The notes: generated from the letters alone by a model not told the origin. DNA of 64,000 bases from Spinactinospora alkalitolerans (GCF_013408795.1 NZ_JACCCC010000001.1:1054001-1118000), one strand, 5' to 3'; positions 41,148 to 50,621 are shown, numbered from the stretch's first letter. Numbers and translations: made by a program.

Positions 41148-44100
41148 GTGTACCTGAAGAACCTCACCCTGCGCGGTTTCAAGTCCTTCGCCTCGGCCAC
41201 CACCCTGCGCTTCGAGCCCGGCATCACCTGCGTCGTGGGTCCCAACGGGTCGGGCAAGTCCAACGTCGTCGACGCGCTCGCCTGGGTCATGGGCGAGCAG
41301 GGCGCCAAGTCGCTGCGCGGCGGCAAGATGGAGGACGTCATCTTCGCCGGCACGTCCTCGCGGGCCCCGCTGGGCCGGGCCGAGGTCAGCCTCACCATCG
41401 ACAACACCGATGGCGCGCTGCCCATCGACTACTCCGAGGTCACCATCAAGCGGACGATGTTCCGCAACGGCGGCTCGGAGTACGCGATCAACGGCGACAC
41501 CTGCCGCCTCCTCGACATCCAGGACCTGCTCAGCGACTCCGGCATCGGCAGGGAGATGCACGTCATCGTCGGCCAGGGCCAGCTCGACACCGTGCTGCAC
41601 GCCGGCCCCGAGGAGCGCCGCGCGCTGATCGAGGAGGCCGCCGGCATCCTCAAGCACCGCAAGCGCAAGGAGAAGGCGCTGCGCAAACTCGACGCGATGC
41701 AGGGCAACCTCAACCGCGTCACCGACCTCACCGCGGAGCTGAGCCGCCAGCTCAAGCCGCTCGGCAAGCAGGCCGAACTCGCCCGGCGCGCCGCCGTCAT
41801 CCAGGCCGACCTGCGCGACGCCCGGCTGCGCCTGCTCGCCGACGACATCGTCACGCTGCGGGATGCGCTGGAGAAGGAGGAGGCCGACGAGGCGGCCGTG
41901 CGCGAGCGCCGCGCAGCGGCGGAGAAGGCCCTCGCCGACGCCCAGGCGCGCGAGGCCGCGCTCGACGCCGCGGCCGCGGAGGCCGCGCCGCTGCTCACCC
42001 GGGCCCAGGAGACCTATCACGGGCTGTCCCGGCTCAAGGAGCGGCTGAACTCGGTGGCCGGCATCGCGACCGAGCGCCACCGCAACCTCTCCGCCGACAC
42101 CGAGGACGAGGGGCGCGGCCGCGACCCCGAGGAGATGGAGCGGGAGGCCGAGGAGGTCCGCGCGCAGGAGGAGGAGCTCCAGTACCGCCTCGACGACGCC
42201 CGCGAGGGCCTGGAACGCGCCGTCATCGAGCGCACGGAGGCCGAGCGGGTCCTCGCCGAGGAGGAGAAGCGGATCACGGCGGCGGCGCGCGCGGCCGCCG
42301 ACCGCCGCGAGGGCCTGGCCAAGCTGCGCGGCCAGGTCGACGCGCTGCGCAGCCGGTTGTCCGCGAGCGAGGCCGAGGTCGAGCGGCTCGACCTGGCGGC
42401 GGCCGAGGCCGCGGAGCGCGCCGAGGCCGCGCAGGCCGAGTACGAGCGGGCCCAGGCCGACTCCACCGGCCTGGACCGGGGCGACGCCGAGCTCGACACC
42501 GCCCAGGACGGCGCCAAGCGCGAGCTCGCAGCGGCCGAGGCGGGGCTGAACGAGCTGCGCGACACCGAACGCACGGCCGAGCGCGAACGCGCCGCGCTGG
42601 CCGCCCGCAAGGAGGCCCTGGAGATGGGCCTCAACCGCAAGGACGGCGCGGGCGCGCTGCTCGGCGCCGGCGACCGGCTCCCCGGGCTGCTCGGCTCGGT
42701 CGCGGCCCTGGTCCAGGTCGAACCGGGAGCCGAGACCGCCATCGCCGCCGCGCTCGGAACGGCCTCCGACGCCGTCGCCGTCTCCGACGCCGCCGCGGCG
42801 GTGGCGGCGCTGGAGCTGCTGAAGGGCGACGACGCCGGCCGCGCCGGGATGGTCGTGGCCGAATCGGTCCCGGCGCCGGCCGAACGGCCGCGGCCGCCCG
42901 GCGGCGCACGGCACGCCGCCGACGCCGTCAGCCCTCCGCCGGAGCTGCGCGCGGCCGTCACCGCGCTGCTCGACCGGGTCGTGCTCGTCGAGGACGTCGC
43001 CGCGGCCCGGCGGGTCGTCGCAGAACAGCCGGAGCTGCGCGCCGTCACCCCCGAGGGCGACGTGCTCGCCTCGGCGTTCGTGCACGGCGGTTCCTCGTCG
43101 GTGCCGAGCCTGCTGGAGGTGCAGGCGGCCGTGGACGAGGCGGCCGAACGCCTTGAGGAGGCGACCGACGCCTGCAAGCGGGCGGCGGCCGACCTCGCCG
43201 AGGCCAAGCAGGAGCGTTCCCGCGCGGCCGGGGCCGTCGACGAGCTCACCGCCCGCCGCCGCGCGGCCGACCGGCGCCGCAACGAGGTGGCCCAGCAGCT
43301 CGGCAAGCTCGGCGGGCAGGCTCGCGCCGCCGCGGCGGAGGTCCAGCGCTGCACCGCTTCGGCGGCGAAGGCCGCCCAGGGGCGCGAATCCGACCTCGTC
43401 AGGCTCGAAGAGCTGGAGGTGCGGCTGGACCGGGCCGAGGCCGAGCCGATCGACGACGGCGAGCCCGACACCGACCACCGCGACGCGCTGGCCGCGCGCG
43501 CGGCCAACGCCCGTTCGGTGGAGACGGAGGCGCGGCTGGCCGTGCGCACCGCCGAGGAGCGGGCCCGCTCGATCGCCGGCCGCGCCGACGGCCTCATGCG
43601 CGCCGCGGCCGACGAGCGCCAGGCCAGGGAGCGTGCCGCGCGGCGCAGGGAGCGCCGGCGCCACCAGGCCGGGGTCGCCCGCGCCGTCGTCGACGGTGCG
43701 GCCAAGGCGCTGGGCCGCATCGAGATCTCTCTGAACGTCGCCGACGCCGAGCGCCGCGCGGCCGAGGAGGAGCGGGCCGAGCGCGACACCGAGCTCAAGA
43801 CCGTCCGGGCCAGGGTCCGCGAACTCTCCGTGGAGCTGGAGAAGCTGCTCAACGTCGTACACGGCAGCGAGGTGGCGCGCGCCGAGCGCAAGCTGCGCCT
43901 GGAGCAGTTGGAGACCAGGTCGGTCGAGGAGCTGGGCGTCGCGGTCGAGACCCTCGTCGCCGAGTACGGGCCGCGGGTGCCGGTGCCGCCCCCGCCGGAC
44001 GCCGGGCCCGAGGACAGCGTCGCGGTTCCCTACGTCCGCGAGGTGCAGCAGAAGCGCGCCCGCACCGCCGAGCGCCAGCTCAACCAGCTCGGCAAGGTCA

Positions 44101-44693
44101 ACCCGCTGGCGCTGGAGGAGTTCGCCGCTCTGGAGGAGCGGCACACCTTCCTCACCACCCAGTTGGAGGACCTGAAGAAGACCCGCCGCGACCTGCTCAC
44201 CGTGGTCAAGGAGGTCGACGACCGGGTCCAGGAGGTGTTCACCTCGGCCTACGCCGATGTCGAGCGGGAGTTCGCCGGGATCTTCGGACGGCTCTTCCCC
44301 GGCGGCGAGGGCAGGCTCATCCCCACCGAGCCCGGCGACATGCTCACCACCGGCGTGGATGTGGAGGCCCGTCCGCCCGGCAAGAAGGTCAAGCGGCTGT
44401 CGCTGCTGTCCGGTGGCGAGCGCTCGCTGACCGCCGTGGCGTTCCTCGCCGCGATCTTCAAGGCCAGGCCCTCGCCGTTCTACGTCATGGACGAGGTCGA
44501 GGCGGCCCTCGACGACACCAACCTGCAGCGGCTGCTGGTGATCTTCGACGAGCTGCGCTCCTCGTCGCAGCTCATCGTCATCACGCACCAGAAGCGCACG
44601 ATGGAGTCGGCCGACGCCCTCTACGGCGTGACGATGCAGGGCGACGGCATCTCCCAGGTGATCAGCCAGAAACTGGACCGCGCCGCCGGGTGA
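41148..44693 (+). CDS. smc: Chromosome segregation protein SMC
   Basis: An 1181-aa condensin ATPase. The N-terminal head has Walker A GPNGSGKS at residues 31-38. A coiled coil runs to the hinge (about 505-665, starting LPGLLGSVAALVQVEPG), and a second coiled coil follows. The C-terminal head has signature LSGGERS at about 1087 and Walker B FYVMDEVEAALDD at about 1111. GTG start with GGGGAG upstream. With ScpA/ScpB (not in this window) it compacts and segregates chromosomes. Confidence 0.97.
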   Translation: MYLKNLTLRGFKSFASATTLRFEPGITCVVGPNGSGKSNVVDALAWVMGEQGAKSLRGGKMEDVIFAGTSSRAPLGRAEVSLTIDNTDGALPIDYSEVTIKRTMFRNGGSEYAINGDTCRLLDIQDLLSDSGIGREMHVIVGQGQLDTVLHAGPEERRALIEEAAGILKHRKRKEKALRKLDAMQGNLNRVTDLTAELSRQLKPLGKQAELARRAAVIQADLRDARLRLLADDIVTLRDALEKEEADEAAVRERRAAAEKALADAQAREAALDAAAAEAAPLLTRAQETYHGLSRLKERLNSVAGIATERHRNLSADTEDEGRGRDPEEMEREAEEVRAQEEELQYRLDDAREGLERAVIERTEAERVLAEEEKRITAAARAAADRREGLAKLRGQVDALRSRLSASEAEVERLDLAAAEAAERAEAAQAEYERAQADSTGLDRGDAELDTAQDGAKRELAAAEAGLNELRDTERTAERERAALAARKEALEMGLNRKDGAGALLGAGDRLPGLLGSVAALVQVEPGAETAIAAALGTASDAVAVSDAAAAVAALELLKGDDAGRAGMVVAESVPAPAERPRPPGGARHAADAVSPPPELRAAVTALLDRVVLVEDVAAARRVVAEQPELRAVTPEGDVLASAFVHGGSSSVPSLLEVQAAVDEAAERLEEATDACKRAAADLAEAKQERSRAAGAVDELTARRRAADRRRNEVAQQLGKLGGQARAAAAEVQRCTASAAKAAQGRESDLVRLEELEVRLDRAEAEPIDDGEPDTDHRDALAARAANARSVETEARLAVRTAEERARSIAGRADGLMRAAADERQARERAARRRERRRHQAGVARAVVDGAAKALGRIEISLNVADAERRAAEEERAERDTELKTVRARVRELSVELEKLLNVVHGSEVARAERKLRLEQLETRSVEELGVAVETLVAEYGPRVPVPPPPDAGPEDSVAVPYVREVQQKRARTAERQLNQLGKVNPLALEEFAALEERHTFLTTQLEDLKKTRRDLLTVVKEVDDRVQEVFTSAYADVEREFAGIFGRLFPGGEGRLIPTEPGDMLTTGVDVEARPPGKKVKRLSLLSGGERSLTAVAFLAAIFKARPSPFYVMDEVEAALDDTNLQRLLVIFDELRSSSQLIVITHQKRTMESADALYGVTMQGDGISQVISQKLDRAAG

Positions 44694-44707
44694 GTCGGAC
44701 AAAACGG

Positions 44708-44713
44708 CTAGAG
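44708..44713 (+). promoter_or_regulatory. -10 element of the riboswitch-btuFC transcript
   Basis: TAGAGT, 14 bp after the smc stop codon and about 30 bp before the riboswitch. No clear -35. Confidence 0.45.
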
Positions 44714-44744
44714 TGGACGGGTCGGGCCTGCCGCCATGATGTCT

Positions 44745-44860
44745 CCGGCGCAGGTCAACGGCCCCGTGGGAGCGAAGTCCGGTGGGAATCCGGCGCTGTC
44801 TCCGCAACTGTGACGCCCTCCGCCGCCCGGTGGGGGCGAAGCCAGGTCGCCTCGCACGGA
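44745..44860 (+). promoter_or_regulatory. Cobalamin riboswitch
   Basis: The conserved AdoCbl aptamer blocks are in order: GGGAGCGAAGTCCGGTG, GGAATCCGGCGCTGT, the CCGCAACTGTGAC core, and the B12 box GCGAAGCCAGGTCGCC. The expression platform (44861-44940) contains the perfect palindrome TCCTTCGAAGGA (44924-44935), which would hide the AAGGAG ribosome site of btuF. This points to control of translation initiation by vitamin B12. Confidence 0.92.
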
Positions 44861-44940
44861 CGCCGACGCTCACTGTCCTCGTGGGAAGGGCAGTCCGTCC
44901 AACCGGGCTCCGTGCTTCCCCAGTCCTTCGAAGGAGTCCC

Positions 44941-45885
44941 GTGCACACCGCACGTCGCCTGGCGGCCATCGCGCTGCCGGCCGTTCTGGCCCTCACCGCC
45001 TGCGGCGGCCAGACCCCGCAGGAATCCGGATCCGACCAGCCGCCAGCCGAGGGGTTCCCGGTCACCGTCACCGACGCGCGCGGTGAGGTGGAGTTCGACA
45101 CGGCGCCTCAGCGCATCGTCTCGCTGTCGCCCAGCACCACCGAGATGCTCTTCGCGATCGGCGCGGGCGACCAGGTCGTCGCGGCCGACGAGCACTCGAA
45201 CCACCCGGAGGAGGCCCCCGACACCGCGTTGTCCGGCTTCACCCCCAGCGTCGAGGCCATCAGCGAGTACGACCCCGACCTGGTCATCCTGGCGCGCGAC
45301 GCCGAGAGCGCGGTCGAGCAGTTGGAGACGGTGGAGATCCCGGTCCTGCTGATGCCCGCGGCCGAGACCCTGGACGACACCTACGCCCAGATGGAGATGC
45401 TCGGCGACGCCACCGGCCACGCCGATGCGGCGGAGGAGGCCGCCGCGGGGGTCAGGAGCGAGATCGAGTCCATCGTCGCCGAGACCGAAGACGAGCTCGG
45501 CGACACCGAGCTCAGCTACTACCACGAGCTCGACACCGGGATGTACACCGTGACCTCCCAGACGTTCGTCGGCCAGGTCTACGCCCTGTTCGGGCTGCGC
45601 AACATCGCCGACGAGGCCGGCGACACGGCCGGGGGCTACCCGCAGTTGTCGGCGGAGTTCGTCGTCGAGCAGAACCCCGACCTGATCTTCCTCAGCTACC
45701 CCGGCGGTCGGGACAACGTCGACGCCGTCGCCGAGCGCCCGGCGTTCGACCAGATCAGCGCGGTGCGAAACGACCGGGTCACCGAGCTGGACCCCGATGT
45801 CGCGTCCCGGTGGGGGCCGCGCGTCGTGGACTTCGCCCAGAAGGTCTCCGACGTCGCCGTCGCGGCGGCGCAGGAGGAGGGGTAG
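44941..45885 (+). CDS. btuF: Cobalamin ABC transporter substrate-binding lipoprotein
   Basis: A 314-aa lipoprotein with lipobox LALTAC (Cys 21) and a mature part of the helical-backbone class III binding-protein fold (VTVTDARGEVEFDTAPQRIVSLSPSTTEMLFAIGAGDQVVAADE). The family includes vitamin B12 and siderophore binders; the upstream cobalamin riboswitch argues for a corrinoid. GTG start, five bases after AAGGAG. It is followed by btuC. Confidence 0.88.
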   Translation: MHTARRLAAIALPAVLALTACGGQTPQESGSDQPPAEGFPVTVTDARGEVEFDTAPQRIVSLSPSTTEMLFAIGAGDQVVAADEHSNHPEEAPDTALSGFTPSVEAISEYDPDLVILARDAESAVEQLETVEIPVLLMPAAETLDDTYAQMEMLGDATGHADAAEEAAAGVRSEIESIVAETEDELGDTELSYYHELDTGMYTVTSQTFVGQVYALFGLRNIADEAGDTAGGYPQLSAEFVVEQNPDLIFLSYPGGRDNVDAVAERPAFDQISAVRNDRVTELDPDVASRWGPRVVDFAQKVSDVAVAAAQEEG

Positions 45886-45889
45886 TCCC

Positions 45890-46921
45890 TTGCGTCGCAA
45901 CCGGCCCGCCTGGCCCTGGCTGCTGGGCGGGCTGATCGCGGTGGCGGCCGCGGTGGTCCTGGGAACCGCCACGGGCGCCGCCAGCATCACGACCGGCGCC
46001 ATCGTCGCCGACCTGCTGAGCGGGCTGCCACTGGGGATCGAGTCACCGCTGAACGACCGGCAGCGCGCCGTGCTGCTGGAGCTGCGCCTGCCGCGGGTGC
46101 TCATCGGGGCGGCGGTCGGCGGCCTGCTGGCCGTCGCCGGCGCCGGCTACCAGGGCGTGTTCCGCAACCCACTGGCCGACCCCTACCTCCTGGGCGCGGC
46201 CGGCGGGGCCGGACTGGGCGCGACGATCGTCATCGTCTACGCCCCCGGCCTCACGGCCGGCCCGCTGCGGCTCATCCCGCTCGCGGCGTTCATCGGCGCC
46301 ATCATCGGCGTGGTGGGCGCCTACGCGCTGGGCAGCGCCGCGGGGCGCGGCGGCACGGCGTCGCTGGTGCTGGCCGGCGTCGCGGTGTCGTCGTTCCTGT
46401 CCGCGGTGCAGACCCTCATCCAGCAGGCCCGGATCGAAGAACTCCAGCAGATCTACGCCTGGCTGCTCGGCGGGCTGGGCCGGGGCGGCTGGGACGACCT
46501 GCTGCTCATCGCCCCCTACGCGATCGTCAGCGTGCTGGTCCTGCTGGGCTGCGGCTACCTCCTGGACGTGATCGCCCTCGGCGACGACAAGGCCGCCAGC
46601 CTCGGGCTCAACCCGACCCTGGTGCGCCTGCTGGTGATCTCCGCCGCCTCGCTGGCCACCGCCGCGGCGGTCTCGGTCAGCGGCCTGATCGGCTTCGTCG
46701 GCATCGTGGTCCCGCACATCGTGCGCCGCATGGTCGGGAGCAACTACCGCCGCATCCTGCCGATGTCGCTGCTGGCGGGCGGGGCGTTCCTGGTGCTCGT
46801 GGACATCGTTGCGCGCACCGTCGTCGCACCGGCCGAGCTGCCCCTGGGCGTGGTCACCGCCTTCATCGGCGCCCCGTTCTTCATCCTGATCCTGCGAACC
46901 ACCAGGCACCAGAGCGTCTGA
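45890..46921 (+). CDS. btuC: Cobalamin ABC transporter permease
   Basis: A 343-aa FecCD/BtuC-type permease with about ten hydrophobic helices. Family motifs LRLPRVLIGAAVGGLLAVAGAGYQGVFRNPLADPYLLG and SVSGLIGFVGIVVPHIVRRMVG (contact to the ATPase) are present. TTG start at 45890 with GGAGG upstream, four bases after btuF. No btuD ATPase follows; the next gene is ftsY, so the ATPase must be elsewhere or shared. Confidence 0.9.
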   Translation: MRRNRPAWPWLLGGLIAVAAAVVLGTATGAASITTGAIVADLLSGLPLGIESPLNDRQRAVLLELRLPRVLIGAAVGGLLAVAGAGYQGVFRNPLADPYLLGAAGGAGLGATIVIVYAPGLTAGPLRLIPLAAFIGAIIGVVGAYALGSAAGRGGTASLVLAGVAVSSFLSAVQTLIQQARIEELQQIYAWLLGGLGRGGWDDLLLIAPYAIVSVLVLLGCGYLLDVIALGDDKAASLGLNPTLVRLLVISAASLATAAAVSVSGLIGFVGIVVPHIVRRMVGSNYRRILPMSLLAGGAFLVLVDIVARTVVAPAELPLGVVTAFIGAPFFILILRTTRHQSV

Positions 46922-46981
46922 GAGCCGAGATCGGCGGGGACCGCCCTTCCGGTGCCCGTCTTCTGCAAGACTGGACGTGCT

Positions 46982-48160
46982 ATGGACTACACGATCGTTG
47001 CCGTTGTCATCTTCGTCGTCGCCCTGCTGGTGGTCGGCGGCGCGTTCCTGATCAGGCCCCGGCGACCCCAGGCCCCCGACGAGCGGGCGCGCGCCGGAGA
47101 GCGCGAGGAGGGGGGCGCGCACACCGCTGTGGCCGAGCGGGAGGAGGCCGAGGAGCCCGGTGACGCGGCGGGGCCGGTCACCGTCGCCGAACCGCCGACC
47201 GTGCCGCCGCCCGCACCGCCGATCGAGACCCCGCCGCCCTCCGCAGGGCGGCTGGTCCGGCTGCGCGCCCGGCTGGCGCGCTCGCAGAGCGTCTTCGGCC
47301 AAGGGCTGCTCGGGCTGCTCTCCAGGGACACCCTGGACGACGACGCCTGGGACGAGATCGAGGACACCCTCATCACCGCCGACGTCGGTGTCACCTCGGC
47401 CACCCAGATCGTGCAGAGCCTGCGCACCAAGGTCAAGGTCCTGGGCACCCGCAGCCCGGAGGAGGCCAGGACGCTGCTCCGCGAGGAGCTGCTCGCCCAG
47501 ATCAACCCCGACCTCGAACGCGGGGTACGCACCGAGCCGCACGGCGACCGGCCGGCCGTGCTCATGATCGTCGGGGTCAACGGCACCGGAAAGACCACCA
47601 CCTCGGGCAAGCTCGCCCGCGTCCTCGTGGGCGACGGGCGCAGCGTGGTCCTCGGCGCGGCCGACACCTTCCGCGCCGCGGCGGCCGACCAGTTGGAGAC
47701 GTGGGGAGGGCGCGTGGGCGCCCCGGTCGTCCGCAAGGACGAGGGCGCCGACCCCGCCAGCGTCGCCTTCGACGCGGTCTCCCGGGGCATCGAGGACGGC
47801 GTCGACGCCGTCATCATCGACACCGCCGGCCGCCTGCACACCAAGACCGGGCTGATGGACGAGCTCGGCAAGGTCAAGCGGGTCGTCGAGAAGAAGTCGC
47901 AGGTCGACGAGGTCCTGCTGGTGCTCGACGCCACCACCGGCCAGAACGGTCTGCGCCAGGCGCGGGTGTTCGCCGAGGTCGTCAACATCACCGGCATCGT
48001 GCTGACCAAGCTCGACGGCACCGCCAAGGGCGGCATCATCATCCAGGTCCAGCGCGAGCTGGGTGTCCCGGTCAAGCTCGTCGGCCTGGGCGAGGGGCCC
48101 GACGACCTCGCGCCGTTCGACCCGGAGGCGTTCGTCGACGCGATCCTCGGCGAGGGCTGA
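46982..48160 (+). CDS. ftsY: Signal recognition particle receptor FtsY
   Basis: A 392-aa SRP GTPase that docks ribosome-SRP complexes at the membrane. An N-terminal membrane segment (residues 2-25) is followed by an acidic, Pro-rich linker (to about 90), then the N domain, then the G domain with GVNGTGKTT at 198-206, DTFRAAAADQLETW, DTAGRLHTK and TKLDGTAKGG. No Shine-Dalgarno is visible before ATG 46982, so it may be leaderless. Its partner ffh is 6.6 kb downstream. Confidence 0.96.
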   Translation: MDYTIVAVVIFVVALLVVGGAFLIRPRRPQAPDERARAGEREEGGAHTAVAEREEAEEPGDAAGPVTVAEPPTVPPPAPPIETPPPSAGRLVRLRARLARSQSVFGQGLLGLLSRDTLDDDAWDEIEDTLITADVGVTSATQIVQSLRTKVKVLGTRSPEEARTLLREELLAQINPDLERGVRTEPHGDRPAVLMIVGVNGTGKTTTSGKLARVLVGDGRSVVLGAADTFRAAAADQLETWGGRVGAPVVRKDEGADPASVAFDAVSRGIEDGVDAVIIDTAGRLHTKTGLMDELGKVKRVVEKKSQVDEVLLVLDATTGQNGLRQARVFAEVVNITGIVLTKLDGTAKGGIIIQVQRELGVPVKLVGLGEGPDDLAPFDPEAFVDAILGEG

Positions 48161-48319
48161 CCGGGCCCCGGAGGCTGTGGCGGGAGCCCGGCCGTCCCAC
48201 CCGGGACGGCCCTTCAGAAGACCGTGGCCGCGCCTCGCCACCGAAGCGGTGGCCGCGCTCTGGCGCACACGGCCACCGATGTGCTTCGGCCGCGAGGTGC
48301 GGGCCCGGAAGCGACAAGA

Positions 48320-48345
48320 GTGCGGGCCTGACATCGGGCCCGCAC
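48320..48345. terminator. Convergent hairpin between ftsY and the ABC-2 permease gene
   Basis: GTGCGGGCC (48320-48328) and GGCCCGCAC (48337-48345) form a 9-bp stem between two converging gene ends. No T-tract. Confidence 0.6.
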
Positions 48346-48375
48346 CCTCGCGGCGGCCCTCCTTGCTCCCGTGCT

Positions 48376-49176
48376 CTACACCGCCACGTCGCGGCGGGTG
48401 AACACGCTCGCCGCGATGGCGATCAGCGCGGCCGGGATCGCCAGGAGCACGAGCAGGTATCCGAGATCGAAGCCGTTGACCAGCGGCTCGTGGTCGAACG
48501 CGTAGTAGAACGGGGAGAGGAGGCGCAGCCACTCCAGCTCTTCGACCTGAAGCGCGAAGGTGTTGCCGAGGTAGCCCACCACCGCCATCACGGCCGCGGC
48601 CATGGCCGCGATCGCCCGGCGCCCGGTGGCGGCCCCGACCGCCAGCGCCAGCGTTCCGTAGGCGAAGGCGACCAGCGTCAGCGAGGTGCTCGCCGCGAAC
48701 AGCTCCAGCACACCGATGCCGAGGTCCAGCGGCGAGCGGAGCAGGAGCAGCACGGCGAAGACCGTGATCCCCAGTACCCCGATGAACACCGCGAGCCCGG
48801 CGAAGCGCTCCAGCAGCACCCTGACGCGGCCGACCGGGTGCGCCAGCACCAGGTCCAGCCCGCCGTCCTCCTCGTCGCCGGCGATCGCGCGGGCGCCGAC
48901 CATGACAGCGGCGACCAGGGTCAGCACCGGCCCCAGCAGTGAGAACACGGTGGCGCCGAGGTAGCCCTCCGCGGAGCTGAAGTCGGTCCAGCCCATCGCC
49001 TCCATGAGCCCCGACGGCAGGGACCGCATGTACTCCTGCATGGCCTCACCGGAGTCGCGCATCGACGGGTAGAAGGACGTGTACAGCAGCGTCACGGCGG
49101 CCAGGCCGACCGTCCAGCCGATCAGCCCCCGTCCGTTGTCCTTCAGGAACTTGCCGAAGACGTTACGCAGCAGCAT
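48376..49176 (-). CDS. ABC-2 type transporter permease
   Basis: A 266-aa integral membrane protein with six predicted helices, including GLIGWTVGLAAVTLLYTSFYP, TVFSLLGPVLTLVAAVMVGARAIAGDEEDGGLDLVLAHPVGR (a typical ABC-2 exporter segment) and LGYLLVLLAIPAALIAIAASVF. Its start overlaps the end of the ATPase gene by 14 bp. With that ATPase and the GbsR-type regulator it forms a three-gene operon, probably a drug or lipid exporter. Substrate unknown. Confidence 0.87.
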   Translation of the reverse strand: MLLRNVFGKFLKDNGRGLIGWTVGLAAVTLLYTSFYPSMRDSGEAMQEYMRSLPSGLMEAMGWTDFSSAEGYLGATVFSLLGPVLTLVAAVMVGARAIAGDEEDGGLDLVLAHPVGRVRVLLERFAGLAVFIGVLGITVFAVLLLLRSPLDLGIGVLELFAASTSLTLVAFAYGTLALAVGAATGRRAIAAMAAAVMAVVGYLGNTFALQVEELEWLRLLSPFYYAFDHEPLVNGFDLGYLLVLLAIPAALIAIAASVFTRRDVAV

Positions 49177-50098
49177 GCCGACCCGTCCTCTCGGCGTGGG
49201 CGCCGTTGGCGTAGTGGGTGAAGAACAGCTCCTCCAGGTCGGGTTCCTCGCTGTCGAGGCTGAGGACCGTATGCCTGGCCGCGGCCTTGACCAGGGCGTC
49301 GGGGCTGCCGTCGACCGTGCAGCGCAGCGTGTCGCCCTCGACCGAGAGGTCGCGGACGCCGCCCGCCGAGGCGAACTCCTCCGGCGCGACCCGGTCGGCG
49401 AAGGTGATGGTGATCCTGCGCGAGGTCCGCTCGCGCAGCGCGTCCATGTCCTCCAGCGCGACGATGCGGCCCGCGCGGATGATCGCGGCCCGGTCCGCTG
49501 CGTCCTGCACCTCGCTGAGCACGTGCGAGGACATGAACACGGTGCGCCCGTCCCCGCGCACCTCGCGCACCATGGCCAGGAACTCCTGCTGCAGCAGCGG
49601 GTCCAGCCCGCTGGTCGGCTCGTCCAGGATGAGCAGCCGCGGCTCGTGCATGAACGCCTGTACCAGGCCGACCTTCTGCTTGTTGCCCTTCGACAGGCCG
49701 CGGACGGGGCGCGACAGGTCCAGGTCGAGGCGCCCGGCGAGCTCGTCGATCCTGCGCCGGTCCACGCCCCCGCGCAGGTTGCCCAGGTAGGTGAGCAGCT
49801 CGCGGGCCGGGCGGCGGCTGCTCATGGCCATCTCGCCCGGAAGGTAGCCGACCTGCCGGCGGACCTCGACGCCGTCGGCGCGCGGGTCGCGGCCGAGCAC
49901 GTTCACCTCGCCGCCGCTGCGGCGGATCAGGTCGAGCAGGATGCGGATGGTGGTGGACTTCCCCGCGCCGTTGGGGCCGAGGAAACCGAAGACCTCACCG
50001 GCCCTGACCTCCATGTCGACGCCGAACAGGGCCTGGTGGCCGCCGTAGCTCTTCGTCAGTGAACGGATGTGGATGACCGGCGGGGTGCCTGCGGTCAT
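49163..50098 (-). CDS. ABC transporter ATP-binding protein (exporter)
   Basis: A 311-aa ATPase of the DrrA/CcmA type. Walker A GPNGAGKS at 41-48, signature LSKGNKQKVGL, Walker B LLILDEPTSGLD and the SSHVLSEVQ switch are intact. A C-terminal extension (about residues 215-311) resembles those of drug-export ATPases. The ATG at 50098 overlaps the regulator's stop (ATGA), so the two are translationally coupled. Confidence 0.92.
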   Translation of the reverse strand: MTAGTPPVIHIRSLTKSYGGHQALFGVDMEVRAGEVFGFLGPNGAGKSTTIRILLDLIRRSGGEVNVLGRDPRADGVEVRRQVGYLPGEMAMSSRRPARELLTYLGNLRGGVDRRRIDELAGRLDLDLSRPVRGLSKGNKQKVGLVQAFMHEPRLLILDEPTSGLDPLLQQEFLAMVREVRGDGRTVFMSSHVLSEVQDAADRAAIIRAGRIVALEDMDALRERTSRRITITFADRVAPEEFASAGGVRDLSVEGDTLRCTVDGSPDALVKAAARHTVLSLDSEEPDLEELFFTHYANGAHAERTGRHAAA

Positions 50099-50616
50099 GT
50101 CGATGAACCCTCTTTCCTCTCCCATTCGAGCCATCGCTGCACCATGTTGGGGATCTCCTGTTCCACCCAGCGGAAGAACGCGTGCATCTCCCGCAGCCTG
50201 GCCAGTCGGCCCGGCGGCTCGTCGCTGAAGTCGGCCAGTCCGCGTTCGGCGAGTCGTGTGACCGTGCTGTACAGGGGAGCCTGCTTCTGCAGCATGCTGC
50301 TCCAGGCGTGGCCGCGGATCCGGTAGTGGTCGCGCCGCACACCGGGCAGGGCGACCTTCTCGACCCAGCCGGCGGTGAGCAGGAACCGCAGCGCCGGGCT
50401 GATCGAGCCCTTGCTGGCCCGCAGCGCGGCGCTGATGCCGGGTGCGCTCTGCTCCGGTGGATCGCAGATGAGCAGCCATCCCACGACGCGGCCGTGCATC
50501 CGGACCAGACCCATGTGCTCCAGCACGACCGCCACCTCCTCGACGTAGTGCAGCTCCTCGTCGGTCGGCGGGTTCCAGGACTCCTGTTCATTGTGATCCA
50601 TTTGTTCAGTATTCAT
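50095..50616 (-). CDS. GbsR/MarR family transcriptional regulator
   Basis: A 173-aa winged-helix regulator of the GbsR-like MarR group (VEEVAVVLEHMGLVRMHGRVVGWLLICDPPEQSAPGISAALRASKGSISPALRFLLTAGWVEKV). It is the first gene of the operon with the ATPase and permease. An 18-bp dyad overlaps its start codon, suggesting it represses its own operon. Such regulator-transporter operons often confer drug resistance; the ligand is unknown. Confidence 0.87.
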   Translation of the reverse strand: MNTEQMDHNEQESWNPPTDEELHYVEEVAVVLEHMGLVRMHGRVVGWLLICDPPEQSAPGISAALRASKGSISPALRFLLTAGWVEKVALPGVRRDHYRIRGHAWSSMLQKQAPLYSTVTRLAERGLADFSDEPPGRLARLREMHAFFRWVEQEIPNMVQRWLEWERKEGSST

Positions 50617-50621
50617 TGAAC
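50604..50621. promoter_or_regulatory. Operator dyad overlapping the GbsR-type start codon
   Basis: GTTCA and TGAAC arms enclose an 8-bp centre (read on the plus strand GTTCAGTATTCATTGAAC). The dyad covers the ATG at 50614-50616, which fits autorepression. Confidence 0.5.

Noticed and set aside
41022-45101. A 1359-codon open frame on the minus strand
   Set aside because: It is antisense to smc and btuF, whose proteins carry full conserved motifs. Long antisense frames are expected in DNA this GC-rich.
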